NCBI GenBank assembly: GCA_002393945.1
Contig: DGSO01000013.1
Location: 288,410 to 352,409, forward strand
Source of the DNA: Bacteroidales bacterium UBA4360
GTDB taxonomy: Bacteria; Bacteroidota; Bacteroidia; Bacteroidales; UBA932
Direction: 5' to 3'
DNA length: 64,000 bases
Position numbers and translations under genes: made by a program. The notes beneath the pieces were generated by a model. That model saw only the letters and a list, made by a program, of their open reading frames with translations. It searched no databases and had not been told where the DNA came from. Numbering within the stretch: the stretch's first letter is position 1; every line of letters begins with the position of its first letter. Shown here one piece after another: positions 1-9,644 of the stretch.

Positions 1-97
1 GGTGGATGCTCGAAATGACAGGAGGGGTGCTCGAAATGACAGGTGGGGTGCTCGAAATGACAGGTGGTGGATGCTCGAAATGACAGGTGGGGTGCGG
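1..97 (-). repeat. Tandem array of partial dispersed-repeat units
   Basis: Four copies of a 16-base unit TGCTCGAAATGACAGG lie at 7-22, 28-43, 49-64 and 72-87, with periods of 21, 21 and 23 bases and G-rich spacers. Read on the minus strand each unit is CCTGTCATTTCGAGCA, the 5' half of the dispersed repeat seen elsewhere in this window (10962, 20443, 21985, 27442, 29649). The array begins right after the ftsE stop codon, so it forms the 3' flank of that gene. It may continue beyond the window start. Confidence 0.8.
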
Positions 98-790
98 TTA
101 TAGCACAACGTCGATGCCTTCGTCGATGACTTCGGAGCAGGTTTCGTTTTCGCAGGAGAAGACGCGGCCGGGGTACTTTTCGAAGATGGCGCGGTTGTGG
201 GTTACCATGACGATGGAGGTGCCGGCTTCGTTAAGGGAGCGGAGGAGCTGGAGGATCTCGTCGGCGGTTTCGCCGTCGAGGTTGCCCGTGGGTTCATCGG
301 CAAGGATGACCTTGGGCTGGTTCAGGAGGGCGCGGGCGATGGCGATGCGCTGCTGCTCGCCGCCGGAAAGCTGGTGCGGTTTCTTGTGGGCCTTGGTGTC
401 CATTCCTACGGCCTGGAGCACTTCCATGATGCGCTGGTCCATGGCTTTCCGCTCCTTCCATCCGGTGGCGCGGAGGACGAACTCCAGATTCTCTTCAACG
501 GTGCGGTCCTGCAGGAGCTGGAAATCCTGGAAAACAACGCCCAGGGAGCGCCTGAGGTATGGAATGTCGCGGGACTTGATGCCCCTGAGGGCGAATCCGC
601 ACACCTTGCCGTCTCCCTTGAGGAGCTTGTTCTCTGCCGTCATAGTGCGGATTATGGAGGTCTTTCCGGAACCTACCTTGCCCACGATGTAGACAAAATC
701 GCCGGGCATAATTTCCATGTTAAGGCCGTAAATAACGGTGCTTTCGCCGTTCAGGATATCGGCATCCTTGAAACTGATGAGACTTTCCAT
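98..790 (-). CDS. ftsE: FtsE-like ABC transporter ATP-binding protein
   Basis: ATP-binding subunit of the FtsEX type, which in the known family couples ATP hydrolysis at the division septum to peptidoglycan remodelling. The 230-residue protein carries Walker A GKVGSGKT (37-44), Q-loop region VFQDF, signature LSGGEQQR, Walker B VILADEPTGNLD and H-loop MVTH, in the usual order and length for FtsE/LolD-type ATPases. The start at 790 was chosen because the upstream open frame is low-complexity and runs through the divergent promoter region. No FtsX permease lies in the window; it could be elsewhere. LolD is the main alternative. The downstream flank is a tandem repeat array. Confidence 0.8.
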   Translation of the reverse strand: MESLISFKDADILNGESTVIYGLNMEIMPGDFVYIVGKVGSGKTSIIRTMTAENKLLKGDGKVCGFALRGIKSRDIPYLRRSLGVVFQDFQLLQDRTVEENLEFVLRATGWKERKAMDQRIMEVLQAVGMDTKAHKKPHQLSGGEQQRIAIARALLNQPKVILADEPTGNLDGETADEILQLLRSLNEAGTSIVMVTHNRAIFEKYPGRVFSCENETCSEVIDEGIDVVL

Positions 791-810
791 GTTTTTTCTC
801 TTTCTACATG

Positions 811-840
811 CAAATATAATCAGAAAAATTTGTATATTTG
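811..840. promoter_or_regulatory. Divergent promoter motifs between ftsE and the TPR gene
   Basis: Two back-to-back matches to the Bacteroidota -7 element TAnnTTTG: TATATTTG on the plus strand at 833-840 and the same octamer on the minus strand at 818-811. No convincing -33 TTTG is found at the right distance for either, so strength is uncertain. They face the TPR gene (ATG 901) and ftsE (ATG 790). Confidence 0.4.
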
Positions 841-852
841 TAAAATAATGTG

Positions 853-871
853 CCCTCCCCAAAGGGGAGGG
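853..871 (+). other. Leader hairpin ahead of TPR gene
   Basis: Perfect 8-base inverted repeat CCCTCCCC / GGGGAGGG with a 3-base AAA loop, 30 bases before the ATG at 901. It would be in the 5' leader if transcription starts at the TATATTTG motif ending at 840. Confidence 0.5.
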
Positions 872-900
872 AGCCCGCAAGGGAAAAACACTGTTGGAAT

Positions 901-3828
901 ATGACAAAAAGACTCTATATAGCGGCGCTCGTCGCACTCTTCGGCCTCGGGGCCGGAGCACAGGACATGGGCAAGGTGAAGGCACTTTATGAAGCCGGCA
1001 TGTACAGCCAGGCCATAGCGGAGCTTGACGGCTGCCACGGAGACATGGCTGACGGCTACCGCGCCATGGCGTCCCTTTCCATGAAAAGTGACAACTCCTA
1101 CACCCTGGCCGGAGACTACCTCAGGAACTACAGCGAATGCATCCTTGCTCCCCAGGTGCGTTTCCTCTGGGGTCTGGACCTCTTCGACAGGGAAAGATAC
1201 GAGGACGCAATCACCCTCCTGAATTCCATCACCGCCAAGGACATCCCCACGAGCAAGATCCCGGAATATACATATAAACTGGGCTACAGCGCCTTCGGAA
1301 CAGGGGAGTGGGAACGCTCCAAGAGCATCCTCAGGCGTTTGCGCTCCATGCCCGAGAGCGACTATACCGGCCCTGCGAACTATGCCATAGGCTACATGAA
1401 CTACGCCGAAGGCAACTTCCGCGAAGCTTCGGAGTGGTTCCTCCTTGCATCCAAGGACGCCCGCTTCCAGGCTCTTGCAAACTACTACATCCTCGAATGC
1501 CGATTCAACGAAAAGGACTACAAGTATGTGGTCCAGTTCGGCGAAGACCTCTTTGACAAGGTGCCTGCAGACCGCCAGCCCCACATGGCCCGCATCATGA
1601 GCGAATCCTACCTCATCCTGGGCGATGCCGAAAAGGCCCGCACCTATTATGAGCAGAACCTCCGCTCCAAGACCGCCAGAACCCGCTCGGACTATTTCTA
1701 CGCCGGCGAAGTCCTCTACATGGTGGAAGACTGGCAGGGCTCCGTGGACAATTTCATGCAGATGGGCGACAGGCGCGATTCCCTCGGCCAGATAGCCTCC
1801 TACCAGCTTGGCTATGCAAACATCAAGACGCGCAACAAGGTTGCCGCAATGCAGGCCTTCAAGGAAGCGTCCGAACTTGACTACTCCAAGGAAATAAAGG
1901 AAGACGCCTTCTACAACTACGCAAAACTGGCCTTCGACCTTGGCGGCGACACCGCCCCCTTCATGCAGTACCTCAAGGACTACGACGCCTCCTCCAAGGG
2001 AGACCGCATCTACTCCTACATGGCCCTTGCAGCCCTCAAGAATCACGATTACCAGGGCGCCGTTGAGGCCTACGACCACATCGAGAACCTGGAGCCCCGC
2101 ATGCAGTACAACTACATGAAGGCCTACTTCCTGAGGGCCATGGAACTCATGGAAAGCGGCTCCTGGCGCGCTGCAGTGCCACATCTGAAGGCCGCAGCCT
2201 ATTACAGCCACCGCCGCGACGGTTTCAACCAGCTGGCAAAATACTACCTTGCCGAAGCCTACTACCGTGACGGCAAGTATGCCGATGCCCGCACCGTCCT
2301 CAAGGACCTCTACAACCTCTCCGCCATGAGCGGCCGCACGGAAGGGGACCTCATCTCCTACCAGATGGCCTATACATATTTCAAGGAAGGCGATTACGAC
2401 AACGCCCTCAAGTGGTTCGACAACTATATCGAGGTAAAGAACCCCACCATGGGTGCCGATGCCGAAACCCGCATCGCCGACTGCTACTTCTTCAGCGGCA
2501 ACTACGAGATTGCAGTCCTTGCCTATGAGCGCCAGATGAACAACTACCCGGATCCGGACAACCTCTACCCCGCATACCGCGCAGGCCTTGCCGCCGGTCT
2601 CCAGGGTGACGACGCCCGCAAGATAGACTTCCTGGAAAATGCCAAGATGGCTTCTCCAAGCGCTCCCTACTACGGGGAATCCATGCTGGAACTTGGCCGT
2701 GCATATATGGCAACCAAGGACAACGAAGATGCTGAACGCACCTTCAGGACCCTCCGGAAGAACACGTCGGACCCCACCCTTGACGCAAGGGCCCTGCTGG
2801 AGCTTGGAACCATAGCCCGCGGCAGCGGCAATTCCGACGGCGCCCTTGACTGCTACAAGAAGGTGGTGGAACTCCGCGGTCCCTACACGGAGGACGCCCT
2901 CCTTGCCATAGAGACCATTTACCGCACCAGGGAAGATCCCGAGGCCTATATCGCATACGTGAATTCGCTCGGCGCAGCCGCCGGCCGTACCGAGGCACAG
3001 AAGGAGGAGGTTTACTTCTCATCGGCCGAACAGATGTTCCTTTCCGGAGATTCCCAGAAGTCCGTGAGCACCCTCACGGCATACCTGGAGGCATATCCGC
3101 ACGGCGCCAATGTGGCAAAGGCGCACTTCTATCTGGCAGAAAGCCTCTCGCGCCTGGGCCAGAACGAACCCGCCGCAGACCACTATCAGACCGCTATCGA
3201 GAAGGGTCTGCCGTCGGCACTTGAAGAGACTGCAACGCTCAGCTATGCCCGCACCAATTACGCCCTGGGCAACTACGCCAAGGCTACGGAGGCATACAAG
3301 CGCCTGAAGGAAATCGCCAAGTTCGACGAGAACGTGCGCTATGCCCAGATCGGCCTCATGAGGAGTTCCTTCGGCGGCCGCCAGTGGAACGACGCCCTCT
3401 CTTACTCGGAGGCTCTCCTCAAGAAATCCGGAATAGGGGAGGAACTCTCCCGCGAGGCCCAGTATGTTCGCGCAAAGTCCCTCCTGAGCACCTCCAGAAG
3501 GGATGAGGCCATCCTCCAGCTGCGTTCGCTCGCCGAAGTTCCCTCCACTGCCGAAGGCGCCGAAGCCGCTTACCTCCTCATCCAGGACCAGTACGACAGG
3601 GCCGAATTCTCCGGCATCCGTGAGGCCGTCTACGCCTTTGCCGACGCCGCCGGCGACCAGAACTACTGGCTGGCCAAGGCCTTCATCGTCCTTGGAGACA
3701 CGTTCGCAGAGCAGGGCAACACCGCCCAGGCCAAGGCTACCTTCGAAAGCATCCGTAACGGCTATACGCCCACCGGCACTGCCGATGAAGTCCTCGAACA
3801 GGTAGATCTCAGACTCCGTAAACTTTAG
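901..3828 (+). CDS. Exported tetratricopeptide-repeat protein
   Basis: A 975-residue protein with a signal peptide (KR at 3-4, hydrophobic core 5-18, likely cleavage near residue 20 before Gln). The rest is alpha-helical TPR repeats, recognisable by recurring A..YY.G.Y..A and LG.A..... patterns such as AEAYYRDGKYADA and AHFYLAESLSRLGQ. TPR arrays are protein-interaction scaffolds; the export signal places this one in the periplasm or on the inner face of the outer membrane. The first ATG of the open frame (850) was rejected because its N-terminus is charged; the ATG at 901 gives a clean signal peptide. The next gene starts 6 bases after the stop and encodes an outer-membrane barrel, so the two probably act together. 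The specific function is unknown. Confidence 0.85.
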   Translation: MTKRLYIAALVALFGLGAGAQDMGKVKALYEAGMYSQAIAELDGCHGDMADGYRAMASLSMKSDNSYTLAGDYLRNYSECILAPQVRFLWGLDLFDRERYEDAITLLNSITAKDIPTSKIPEYTYKLGYSAFGTGEWERSKSILRRLRSMPESDYTGPANYAIGYMNYAEGNFREASEWFLLASKDARFQALANYYILECRFNEKDYKYVVQFGEDLFDKVPADRQPHMARIMSESYLILGDAEKARTYYEQNLRSKTARTRSDYFYAGEVLYMVEDWQGSVDNFMQMGDRRDSLGQIASYQLGYANIKTRNKVAAMQAFKEASELDYSKEIKEDAFYNYAKLAFDLGGDTAPFMQYLKDYDASSKGDRIYSYMALAALKNHDYQGAVEAYDHIENLEPRMQYNYMKAYFLRAMELMESGSWRAAVPHLKAAAYYSHRRDGFNQLAKYYLAEAYYRDGKYADARTVLKDLYNLSAMSGRTEGDLISYQMAYTYFKEGDYDNALKWFDNYIEVKNPTMGADAETRIADCYFFSGNYEIAVLAYERQMNNYPDPDNLYPAYRAGLAAGLQGDDARKIDFLENAKMASPSAPYYGESMLELGRAYMATKDNEDAERTFRTLRKNTSDPTLDARALLELGTIARGSGNSDGALDCYKKVVELRGPYTEDALLAIETIYRTREDPEAYIAYVNSLGAAAGRTEAQKEEVYFSSAEQMFLSGDSQKSVSTLTAYLEAYPHGANVAKAHFYLAESLSRLGQNEPAADHYQTAIEKGLPSALEETATLSYARTNYALGNYAKATEAYKRLKEIAKFDENVRYAQIGLMRSSFGGRQWNDALSYSEALLKKSGIGEELSREAQYVRAKSLLSTSRRDEAILQLRSLAEVPSTAEGAEAAYLLIQDQYDRAEFSGIREAVYAFADAAGDQNYWLAKAFIVLGDTFAEQGNTAQAKATFESIRNGYTPTGTADEVLEQVDLRLRKL

Positions 3829-3834
3829 AAGACA

Positions 3835-5481
3835 ATGAGAAAATCGATATATACAACTCTCGCACTGATTGCGGTCGGAATAGCGGCGTCGGCACAGAAC
3901 CTTACCCACACCGTGGAGGTTACAAACACCTACAAGCGTGAGGCTTCCGGAATCGACAAGCCGGACCAGCTTCTCCCCCTGCCGGATTCCGTGAGCCGTT
4001 TCAATTACGACTTCGACTATACCGTGCGCAGTACGCCCTACCGCGGCGCCTACGAGTTCAAGCCCTACAATGTGCTCCTTAGGCCGTCCCCGCGTCCGTC
4101 ATCGGAAGGAAGGCTCCATGCTACCCTCGGCGCCGGTTACGGCTTCCATCCGGAGGCATCTGTAGTATGGACGCCTCTTGCATCGGAGAAGTTCCACCTG
4201 AATGTATACGGCGATTACCGCGCATATTTCGGCCATTGCCGTGACATCGCCTACGACGGCAGCAAGTACTTCACAGACAGCGGAAACCTCAGTGCCGATA
4301 CCTGGAAGGACCAGGTGATGCACATCGGCACGAATGCCCGCCTGGACTGGAGAAGCGGTTCCCTTTGGGCAGACCTTGCCTACACAGGTACCGCCGCTAA
4401 GGATGTCTGGGCGAGCGTTGCAAGTAACGGAGTTGGCGTGGATGCAGGCCTCCAGGGCAGTCTGAATGCCTTCCATTACAATCTGCTCACGCACGTTATG
4501 TACACCGGAAACAGCGCCCTGAACGAATTCCACACCGTAACGGAGGGCTCTGCAGGATATCCCATCGGCACGGGAGATGCCTCCCTTGGCCTCATGGCAG
4601 AGACGCTGAATTTTGACAACGGCACCGTATCAGGCTTTGCAGGAAACTTTGCCGTGACCCCTTCCTATGCTTTCGCATTCGGCCAGCTGCACGTAAAGGC
4701 GGGCCTCAAGGTGGCATTCATGGTAAGGAGCGACGATGCCTTCTGCCCCACAAAGGCAGGCATCATCTACCCTGACGTTTATCTCAACTACAACCTCCTG
4801 GAAGACGCGCTCGTAATCCAGGCGGCCGCAACCGGCGGGAATGTCCTCAATTCATACGAGGAAACCCTGTCGGCAAACCACTTTCTGGGCAGTTTCGCCT
4901 TCGCTCCGGACGTCACCCTTAACCGCCTCAACCTGATGGTGGGCGTGCGTGGAAACGTCAAGGAGAGAATCCATTACAATATAAAGGCAGGCTATGCCCT
5001 TAAGGAAAACGCCCGCAGCTGGGGCTACAGCGCCGCCGCTGCAGGATATACTCCGCTGGTCGGCTATATGTGCCCCCTGAACACCGTCTATATAGGCGGC
5101 AGCCTGGGCTGGAAGAGCGACCACATTGACATCGACGCAAATCTGTACTATCAGTATACATTCAAACCCAATCCCCAGACAGAGCTTCAGAAGAACCTCT
5201 TCGGCCCTCCCGCATTCACTTCCAATGTAGAGGCTATGTACCGCTTCTTCGGCGGCAGATGGAAGGCCGGACTCACTCTGGATGCAATGACGCAGCGCCC
5301 CTCCGTCAACGCAACTCTTCCCGGCTATGCAGACCTTGGCCTGAAGACCAGCTTTGCAGTGAACCGTTACTGGGGTGCCTGGCTCAAGCTTGGCAACATC
5401 CTCAACCAGAGCGTTCAGCGCATTCCCTTCCATGCAGAGAAGGGACTCTGGTTCAGCGTAGGGGCTTCCTTGAATCTATAA
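3835..5481 (+). CDS. Outer-membrane beta-barrel protein (TonB-receptor-like barrel)
   Basis: A 548-residue protein with a signal peptide (1-20, ending ASAQ). Long stretches alternate polar and aromatic residues (LHATLGAGYGF, FHLNVYGDYRAYFG, IDIDANLYYQYTF), typical of transmembrane beta-strands. The C-terminus GLWFSVGASLNL resembles the terminal beta-signal read by the BAM machinery. There is no obvious TonB box or full plug domain, so it is more likely a stand-alone barrel than a classical TonB-dependent receptor. It lies 6 bases behind the TPR gene and 16 bases before gyrB, so the three may be cotranscribed. The substrate is unknown. Confidence 0.75.
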   Translation: MRKSIYTTLALIAVGIAASAQNLTHTVEVTNTYKREASGIDKPDQLLPLPDSVSRFNYDFDYTVRSTPYRGAYEFKPYNVLLRPSPRPSSEGRLHATLGAGYGFHPEASVVWTPLASEKFHLNVYGDYRAYFGHCRDIAYDGSKYFTDSGNLSADTWKDQVMHIGTNARLDWRSGSLWADLAYTGTAAKDVWASVASNGVGVDAGLQGSLNAFHYNLLTHVMYTGNSALNEFHTVTEGSAGYPIGTGDASLGLMAETLNFDNGTVSGFAGNFAVTPSYAFAFGQLHVKAGLKVAFMVRSDDAFCPTKAGIIYPDVYLNYNLLEDALVIQAAATGGNVLNSYEETLSANHFLGSFAFAPDVTLNRLNLMVGVRGNVKERIHYNIKAGYALKENARSWGYSAAAAGYTPLVGYMCPLNTVYIGGSLGWKSDHIDIDANLYYQYTFKPNPQTELQKNLFGPPAFTSNVEAMYRFFGGRWKAGLTLDAMTQRPSVNATLPGYADLGLKTSFAVNRYWGAWLKLGNILNQSVQRIPFHAEKGLWFSVGASLNL

Positions 5482-5497
5482 CAACTAAATATATAAA

Positions 5498-7504
5498 ATG
5501 ATCGACGAAGAGATGAAGATGGCCGAAGAGCAGTATTCGGCGAACAGTATTCAGGTACTTGAAGGACTGGAGGCAGTGCGCAAGCGCCCCTCCATGTATA
5601 TCGGAGATGTAGGAGAGCGTGGTCTCCATCACCTTGTATATGAGGTGGTTGACAACTGTATAGACGAAGCCATGGCTGGCTTCTGTACGGATATTGACGT
5701 TCAGATACTTCCGGACAATTCCATCCGCGTTCAGGACAACGGCCGCGGTATCCCTACCGGCATGCACGAGAAGGAGCACCGCAGCGCCCTGGAGGTGGTT
5801 CTCACCGTCCTCCACGCCGGCGGTAAGTTCGACAAGAACAGTTACAAGGTATCCGGCGGTCTGCACGGTGTGGGTGTATCCTGCGTGAACGCCCTCTCAG
5901 ACCTCCTGGTTGCCGAAATCCACCGCGAAGGCAAGATTTTCCAGCAGAAGTATTCCAAGGGTAAGCCCATCACCGCAGTAGAGGTTATCGGCAGTGCCGA
6001 TGATACCGGAACCATCATCACCTTCCACCCGGATGCAACCATATTCACCCAGACCATCGTCTACAAGTACGATACGCTTGCAGCCCGTCTCCGTGAACTG
6101 GCATACCTCAACAAGGGAATCCGCATCACCCTTACCGACAACCGCGAAAAGGTAGAGGAATTCATCACCGCCGAAGACGGTGAACGCAAGGCTACCGGAA
6201 ACATGGTCTTCCGTAGCGACGTCTTCTACAGCGAGCAGGGCCTCCGCGAATTCATCGACTACCTGGATGCAGGTGCCCCCAAGCTCATCCCCGAGCCCAT
6301 CACCGTGAATTCGGACAAGGTCATCCCCATCGACATCGCCCTCCAGTACAATACCGGCTTCTCCGAGAGGATTTACTCCTACGTGAACAACATCCACACA
6401 ATTGAAGGCGGTACCCACCTCCAGGGCTTCAAGATGGGCCTTTCCCGTTCCCTGAAGAATTATGCCGAAAAGAACAACCTCCTCGCTAAGTTCAAGGGCG
6501 ACCTGAGCCCCGAAGACTTCCGCGAAGGCCTCACCGCCGTCATCTCCGTGAAGGTGGCCGAGCCCCAGTTCGAAGGCCAGACAAAGACCAAGCTGGGTAA
6601 CCCCGAGGCCACATCGGCAGTGTCCCAGGCAACGGCGGCGGCCATCGACCAGTACCTTGAGGAGCATCCCAAGGAGGCGAAGACCATCATCGAGAAGATC
6701 GTCCTTGCTGCAACCGCACGTGCAGCCGCCCGCAAGGCCCGTGAAATGGTCCAGCGCAAAACCCCGATGGGAGGCGCCGGCATGCCCGGAAAACTTGCCG
6801 ACTGCTCCGACCACGATCCCGAAAAGTGCGAACTCTTCCTCGTGGAGGGAGACTCTGCAGGCGGTACCGCAAAGCAGGGCCGCGACCGCCGCACCCAGGC
6901 AATCCTGCCGCTCCGCGGTAAAATCCTGAACGTGGAGAAGGCAGCCCAGGACCGTGCATTCGAGAGCCAGGAAGTGCGCAATATCTACACCGCCCTTGGC
7001 GTTACCGTTGCCCAGGAGGATGAAACCGGCGAAAAGCACATGGACCTCTCCAAGCTCCGTTACCACAAGGTTATCATCATGACCGATGCCGATGTCGACG
7101 GCGCCCACATCGCCTGCCTCATCCTCACCTTCTTCTTCCGTTACATGTTCGACCTCATCAAGAACGGATATGTCTACCTGGCAACTCCTCCGCTCTATCT
7201 GGTGAAAAAGGGCAAGGAAGAGCGCTACTGCTGGACCGACGCCCAGCGCGAGGCCGCAACCGCAGAACTTGGACGCGGAACCGAAAAGGGTATCACCGTC
7301 CAGCGCTACAAAGGTCTCGGTGAAATGTCAGACACCCAGCTCTGGGAAACCACCATGGACCCGAACCGCCGCGTCCTCAGGCAGATCACCATCGAAAACG
7401 CCGCCGATGCAGAGCGTACCTTCTCCATGCTGATGGGAGACGACGTACCGCCTCGCCGCGCCTTTATCGAAGAAAACGCCCATTATGCAAATATCGACGC
7501 CTAA
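5498..7504 (+). CDS. gyrB: DNA gyrase subunit B
   Basis: ATPase subunit of DNA gyrase, which introduces negative supercoils with GyrA. The 668-residue protein has the GHKL ATPase motifs EVVDN (near 49-53), DNGRGIP (near 78) and GGLHGVGVSCVNAL, then the TOPRIM motifs EGDSAGG (about 450) and DADVDGAHI (about 529), and ends in the GyrB-type tail PPRRAFIEENA. ParE is the alternative, but the opening IQVLEGLEAVRKRPSMYIGD and the length favour GyrB. ATGs at 5498, 5513 and 5519 are all possible; the first was kept. The last 20 bases overlap the following HD-phosphodiesterase gene in another frame. Confidence 0.95.
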   Translation: MIDEEMKMAEEQYSANSIQVLEGLEAVRKRPSMYIGDVGERGLHHLVYEVVDNCIDEAMAGFCTDIDVQILPDNSIRVQDNGRGIPTGMHEKEHRSALEVVLTVLHAGGKFDKNSYKVSGGLHGVGVSCVNALSDLLVAEIHREGKIFQQKYSKGKPITAVEVIGSADDTGTIITFHPDATIFTQTIVYKYDTLAARLRELAYLNKGIRITLTDNREKVEEFITAEDGERKATGNMVFRSDVFYSEQGLREFIDYLDAGAPKLIPEPITVNSDKVIPIDIALQYNTGFSERIYSYVNNIHTIEGGTHLQGFKMGLSRSLKNYAEKNNLLAKFKGDLSPEDFREGLTAVISVKVAEPQFEGQTKTKLGNPEATSAVSQATAAAIDQYLEEHPKEAKTIIEKIVLAATARAAARKAREMVQRKTPMGGAGMPGKLADCSDHDPEKCELFLVEGDSAGGTAKQGRDRRTQAILPLRGKILNVEKAAQDRAFESQEVRNIYTALGVTVAQEDETGEKHMDLSKLRYHKVIIMTDADVDGAHIACLILTFFFRYMFDLIKNGYVYLATPPLYLVKKGKEERYCWTDAQREAATAELGRGTEKGITVQRYKGLGEMSDTQLWETTMDPNRRVLRQITIENAADAERTFSMLMGDDVPPRRAFIEENAHYANIDA

Positions 7505-9530
7505 GATATCCAAAAGGTTCATACCTTTCATCGTTATTTTCGCAGTCCTTGTGCTTTTCATGCCAAGGACCGCGAAATTCAATTATGACTACAGGAAAGG
7601 CTCCCCGTGGCCTTACGAGACGCTAATCTCCCAGTTCGACTTTCCTATCCTCAAGACAGAGGAGCAGATAAGGGACGAAAGGGGACAGAGCGCTTCCATC
7701 GTCATACCTTATTACAAGTACTCGGATGATGCCGTGTCGCAGGCCGTGAAGAATGTCCAGAGCCTGGACCTTGGCGTATACAAGAACATCCGTCCCGCCG
7801 TGGTGACAAGGCTGGAAGACATCTACGCCAAGGGAATCATTTCCGATGCCAAGGTGAAGCTGGACCATTCATCGGCAAAGGTTTCAGAGAATCTCATTTA
7901 CGTACAGAAGAACAAAAGGGCCACTCAGACCGCCCTGCAGGAGGTTTACAGGGTTTCGGAGGCAAAGGATCAGCTGGTCGCACTGGTTGCAAAGAGCTAT
8001 CCTTCCGTGAACCTGGATTCCCTGTTCAGGCGTTCGGGCGTGTATAACGTAATCGTCCCTAACCTTCTGTACGACAAGAGCATGACGGAGCTCACCCACG
8101 CCGAATCCGACGACTACGTTTCTCCCACGCTTGGCTACGTGAAGGCCGACGAGAAGATAGTCTCCAAGGGCGAAATCGTCACCGCCGAGGTAGCCCAGAT
8201 GCTGGATTCCTACAAGGAGGAGTACAACAAGGTTTACGGCTACGACGGCCCCAGGATCTTCCTCTATATGGGGAACATGCTCATAGCCCTTGCACTCTGC
8301 GTACTGCTGTATCTGAGCATCTATTACACCAACCGCTGGGTATTCAATTACTGGAGCCGGTACATGTTCCTGCTGTTCATCTTCCTGTTCGCCGCCATAG
8401 TGACGTTCATCGTGCTGGCAGTGGCGCCGCAGTTCATGTACATGATACCGTATCCGGTGTTTGCGCTGTACCTCCTTGCCTTCGTAAGGAAGAAGGTAAT
8501 CCTGCCGATATACATGGTCATGCTGCTTCCGCTGCTTATCTTCAGCAGGAACGGCATGGAGTTCTTCGTGATGTACCTCGTGGCAGGTGCGGTTACGATA
8601 GAGACCTTCGGCTACCTGAGCAAGGGATGGCAGCAGTTCATCAACGCCCTTGTAATCTTTGGCGTTGAGATACTTGTCTTCTTCGGCTTCAGGCTCATCG
8701 ACGTTGGAAGCAACGCCGGCTGGTGGCTGGATGCCATCCAGATTTTCGTGGGCTCCATGCTCACGGTGGCGCTGTATCCTCTCATATACCTTTTCGAGAA
8801 GATATTCAACCTGGTCTCAAGCACCCGTCTCGTGGAGCTTGCCGACACCAACAACAGCCTTCTGCAGGAGCTCCAGGCCAAGGCGCCGGGAACATTCCAG
8901 CACTGCATCCAGGTTATGAATATGGTGGACTATGTGGGACGTGCAGTTGACGCCAACGTGCCGCTGCTAAGGGCCGGTGCCCTGTACCACGACCTTGGCA
9001 AGATGCAGAACCCTCTCTGCTTTGTGGAGAACGAGTCGCTGTCTCCGGGCGCTGCCCGCTACCATGAGGGAAAAACGCCCATGGAGAGCGCTGCAGACAT
9101 CATCCGCCACGTGGACGACGGCCTTGCCATTGCCGATGAGCACCGCCTCCCGGCCGAGATTAAGGACTTCATCCGCACGCATCACGGGACATCGGCAACA
9201 GCCTATTTCCTGAACCAGTACCTCAATGACGGGGGAGACCCCGCAAACACATCGGCCTTCTGCTATCACGGAAAGAAGCCGGAAACGAAGGAGCAGGTTA
9301 TCCTCATGATCTGCGACTCCATCGAAGCCGCCTCCCGCACTCTCAAGGAGTTCACTCCCGAGGCGTTTGACCGCTTTGTGGAAGGCATTGTCGGCTCCAA
9401 GGAAAAGGCCGGCCAGCTGGAAGACGCCGACATCACCATCCACGAACTTGGCCAGGTCAAAGCCATGCTCAAAACCTACCTCCAGCAGATGTATCATGGC
9501 AGAGTTGCTTATCCAAAAAGAAAGAGATAG
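7485..9530 (+). CDS. pgpH: 7TM-HD family cyclic-di-AMP phosphodiesterase, PgpH-like
   Basis: A 681-residue membrane protein. It has an N-terminal transmembrane segment (about 11-26), a large extracytoplasmic 7TMR-HDED-like region to about residue 260, then a cluster of seven hydrophobic helices (about 263-450), and a C-terminal cytosolic HD domain. The HD dyad is H502-D503 in ALYHDLGKM, followed by HVDD, RTHHGT and CDSIEAASR metal-site motifs. The PgpH family hydrolyses c-di-AMP. The start overlaps gyrB by 20 bases, so translational coupling is likely. The domain order is complete and nothing looks broken. The c-di-AMP substrate is inferred from the family, not visible in the sequence. Confidence 0.88.
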   Translation: MQISTPKISKRFIPFIVIFAVLVLFMPRTAKFNYDYRKGSPWPYETLISQFDFPILKTEEQIRDERGQSASIVIPYYKYSDDAVSQAVKNVQSLDLGVYKNIRPAVVTRLEDIYAKGIISDAKVKLDHSSAKVSENLIYVQKNKRATQTALQEVYRVSEAKDQLVALVAKSYPSVNLDSLFRRSGVYNVIVPNLLYDKSMTELTHAESDDYVSPTLGYVKADEKIVSKGEIVTAEVAQMLDSYKEEYNKVYGYDGPRIFLYMGNMLIALALCVLLYLSIYYTNRWVFNYWSRYMFLLFIFLFAAIVTFIVLAVAPQFMYMIPYPVFALYLLAFVRKKVILPIYMVMLLPLLIFSRNGMEFFVMYLVAGAVTIETFGYLSKGWQQFINALVIFGVEILVFFGFRLIDVGSNAGWWLDAIQIFVGSMLTVALYPLIYLFEKIFNLVSSTRLVELADTNNSLLQELQAKAPGTFQHCIQVMNMVDYVGRAVDANVPLLRAGALYHDLGKMQNPLCFVENESLSPGAARYHEGKTPMESAADIIRHVDDGLAIADEHRLPAEIKDFIRTHHGTSATAYFLNQYLNDGGDPANTSAFCYHGKKPETKEQVILMICDSIEAASRTLKEFTPEAFDRFVEGIVGSKEKAGQLEDADITIHELGQVKAMLKTYLQQMYHGRVAYPKRKR

Positions 9531-9535
9531 AATTG

Positions 9536-9552
9536 GCCGTGGGCGGCGACAG
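9536..9552 (+). repeat. 17-base dispersed repeat copy
   Basis: GCCGTGGGCGGCGACAG here recurs exactly at 18394-18410, inside the inverted-repeat element between lpdA and the DPP-IV gene. The copy lies just after the pgpH stop codon and before the tig promoter. Confidence 0.7.
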
Positions 9553-9581
9553 GTTTCAGAGAGTATATCTATCTCTCATAA

Positions 9582-9612
9582 TTGGAATTATGTGTTTTTT
9601 TTTGTATTTTTG
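9582..9612 (+). promoter_or_regulatory. tig promoter
   Basis: TTG at 9582-9584, a 20-base spacer, then TATTTTTG at 9605-9612 matches the Bacteroidota pattern TTTG/TTG-N19-21-TAnnTTTG. The predicted transcription start, about 5 bases downstream, gives a leader of roughly 28 bases before the tig ATG at 9645. Confidence 0.55.
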
Positions 9613-9644
9613 CGGTCCTTTTCTGAAATTTAACAGATTTATAT

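Noticed and set aside
1..97. CRISPR array at the window start
   Set aside because: The repeated units are 16 bases with only 5-7 base G-rich spacers and match a dispersed repeat; there are no spacer-sized inserts and no cas genes.
820..2211. Long minus-strand open frame opposite the TPR gene
   Set aside because: It is antisense to a gene with signal peptide and TPR repeats, has no family motif, and exists because GC-rich codons lack stops on the opposite strand.
5897..7108. Long minus-strand open frame opposite gyrB
   Set aside because: Antisense to an unmistakable gyrB; composition is that of a shadow frame.
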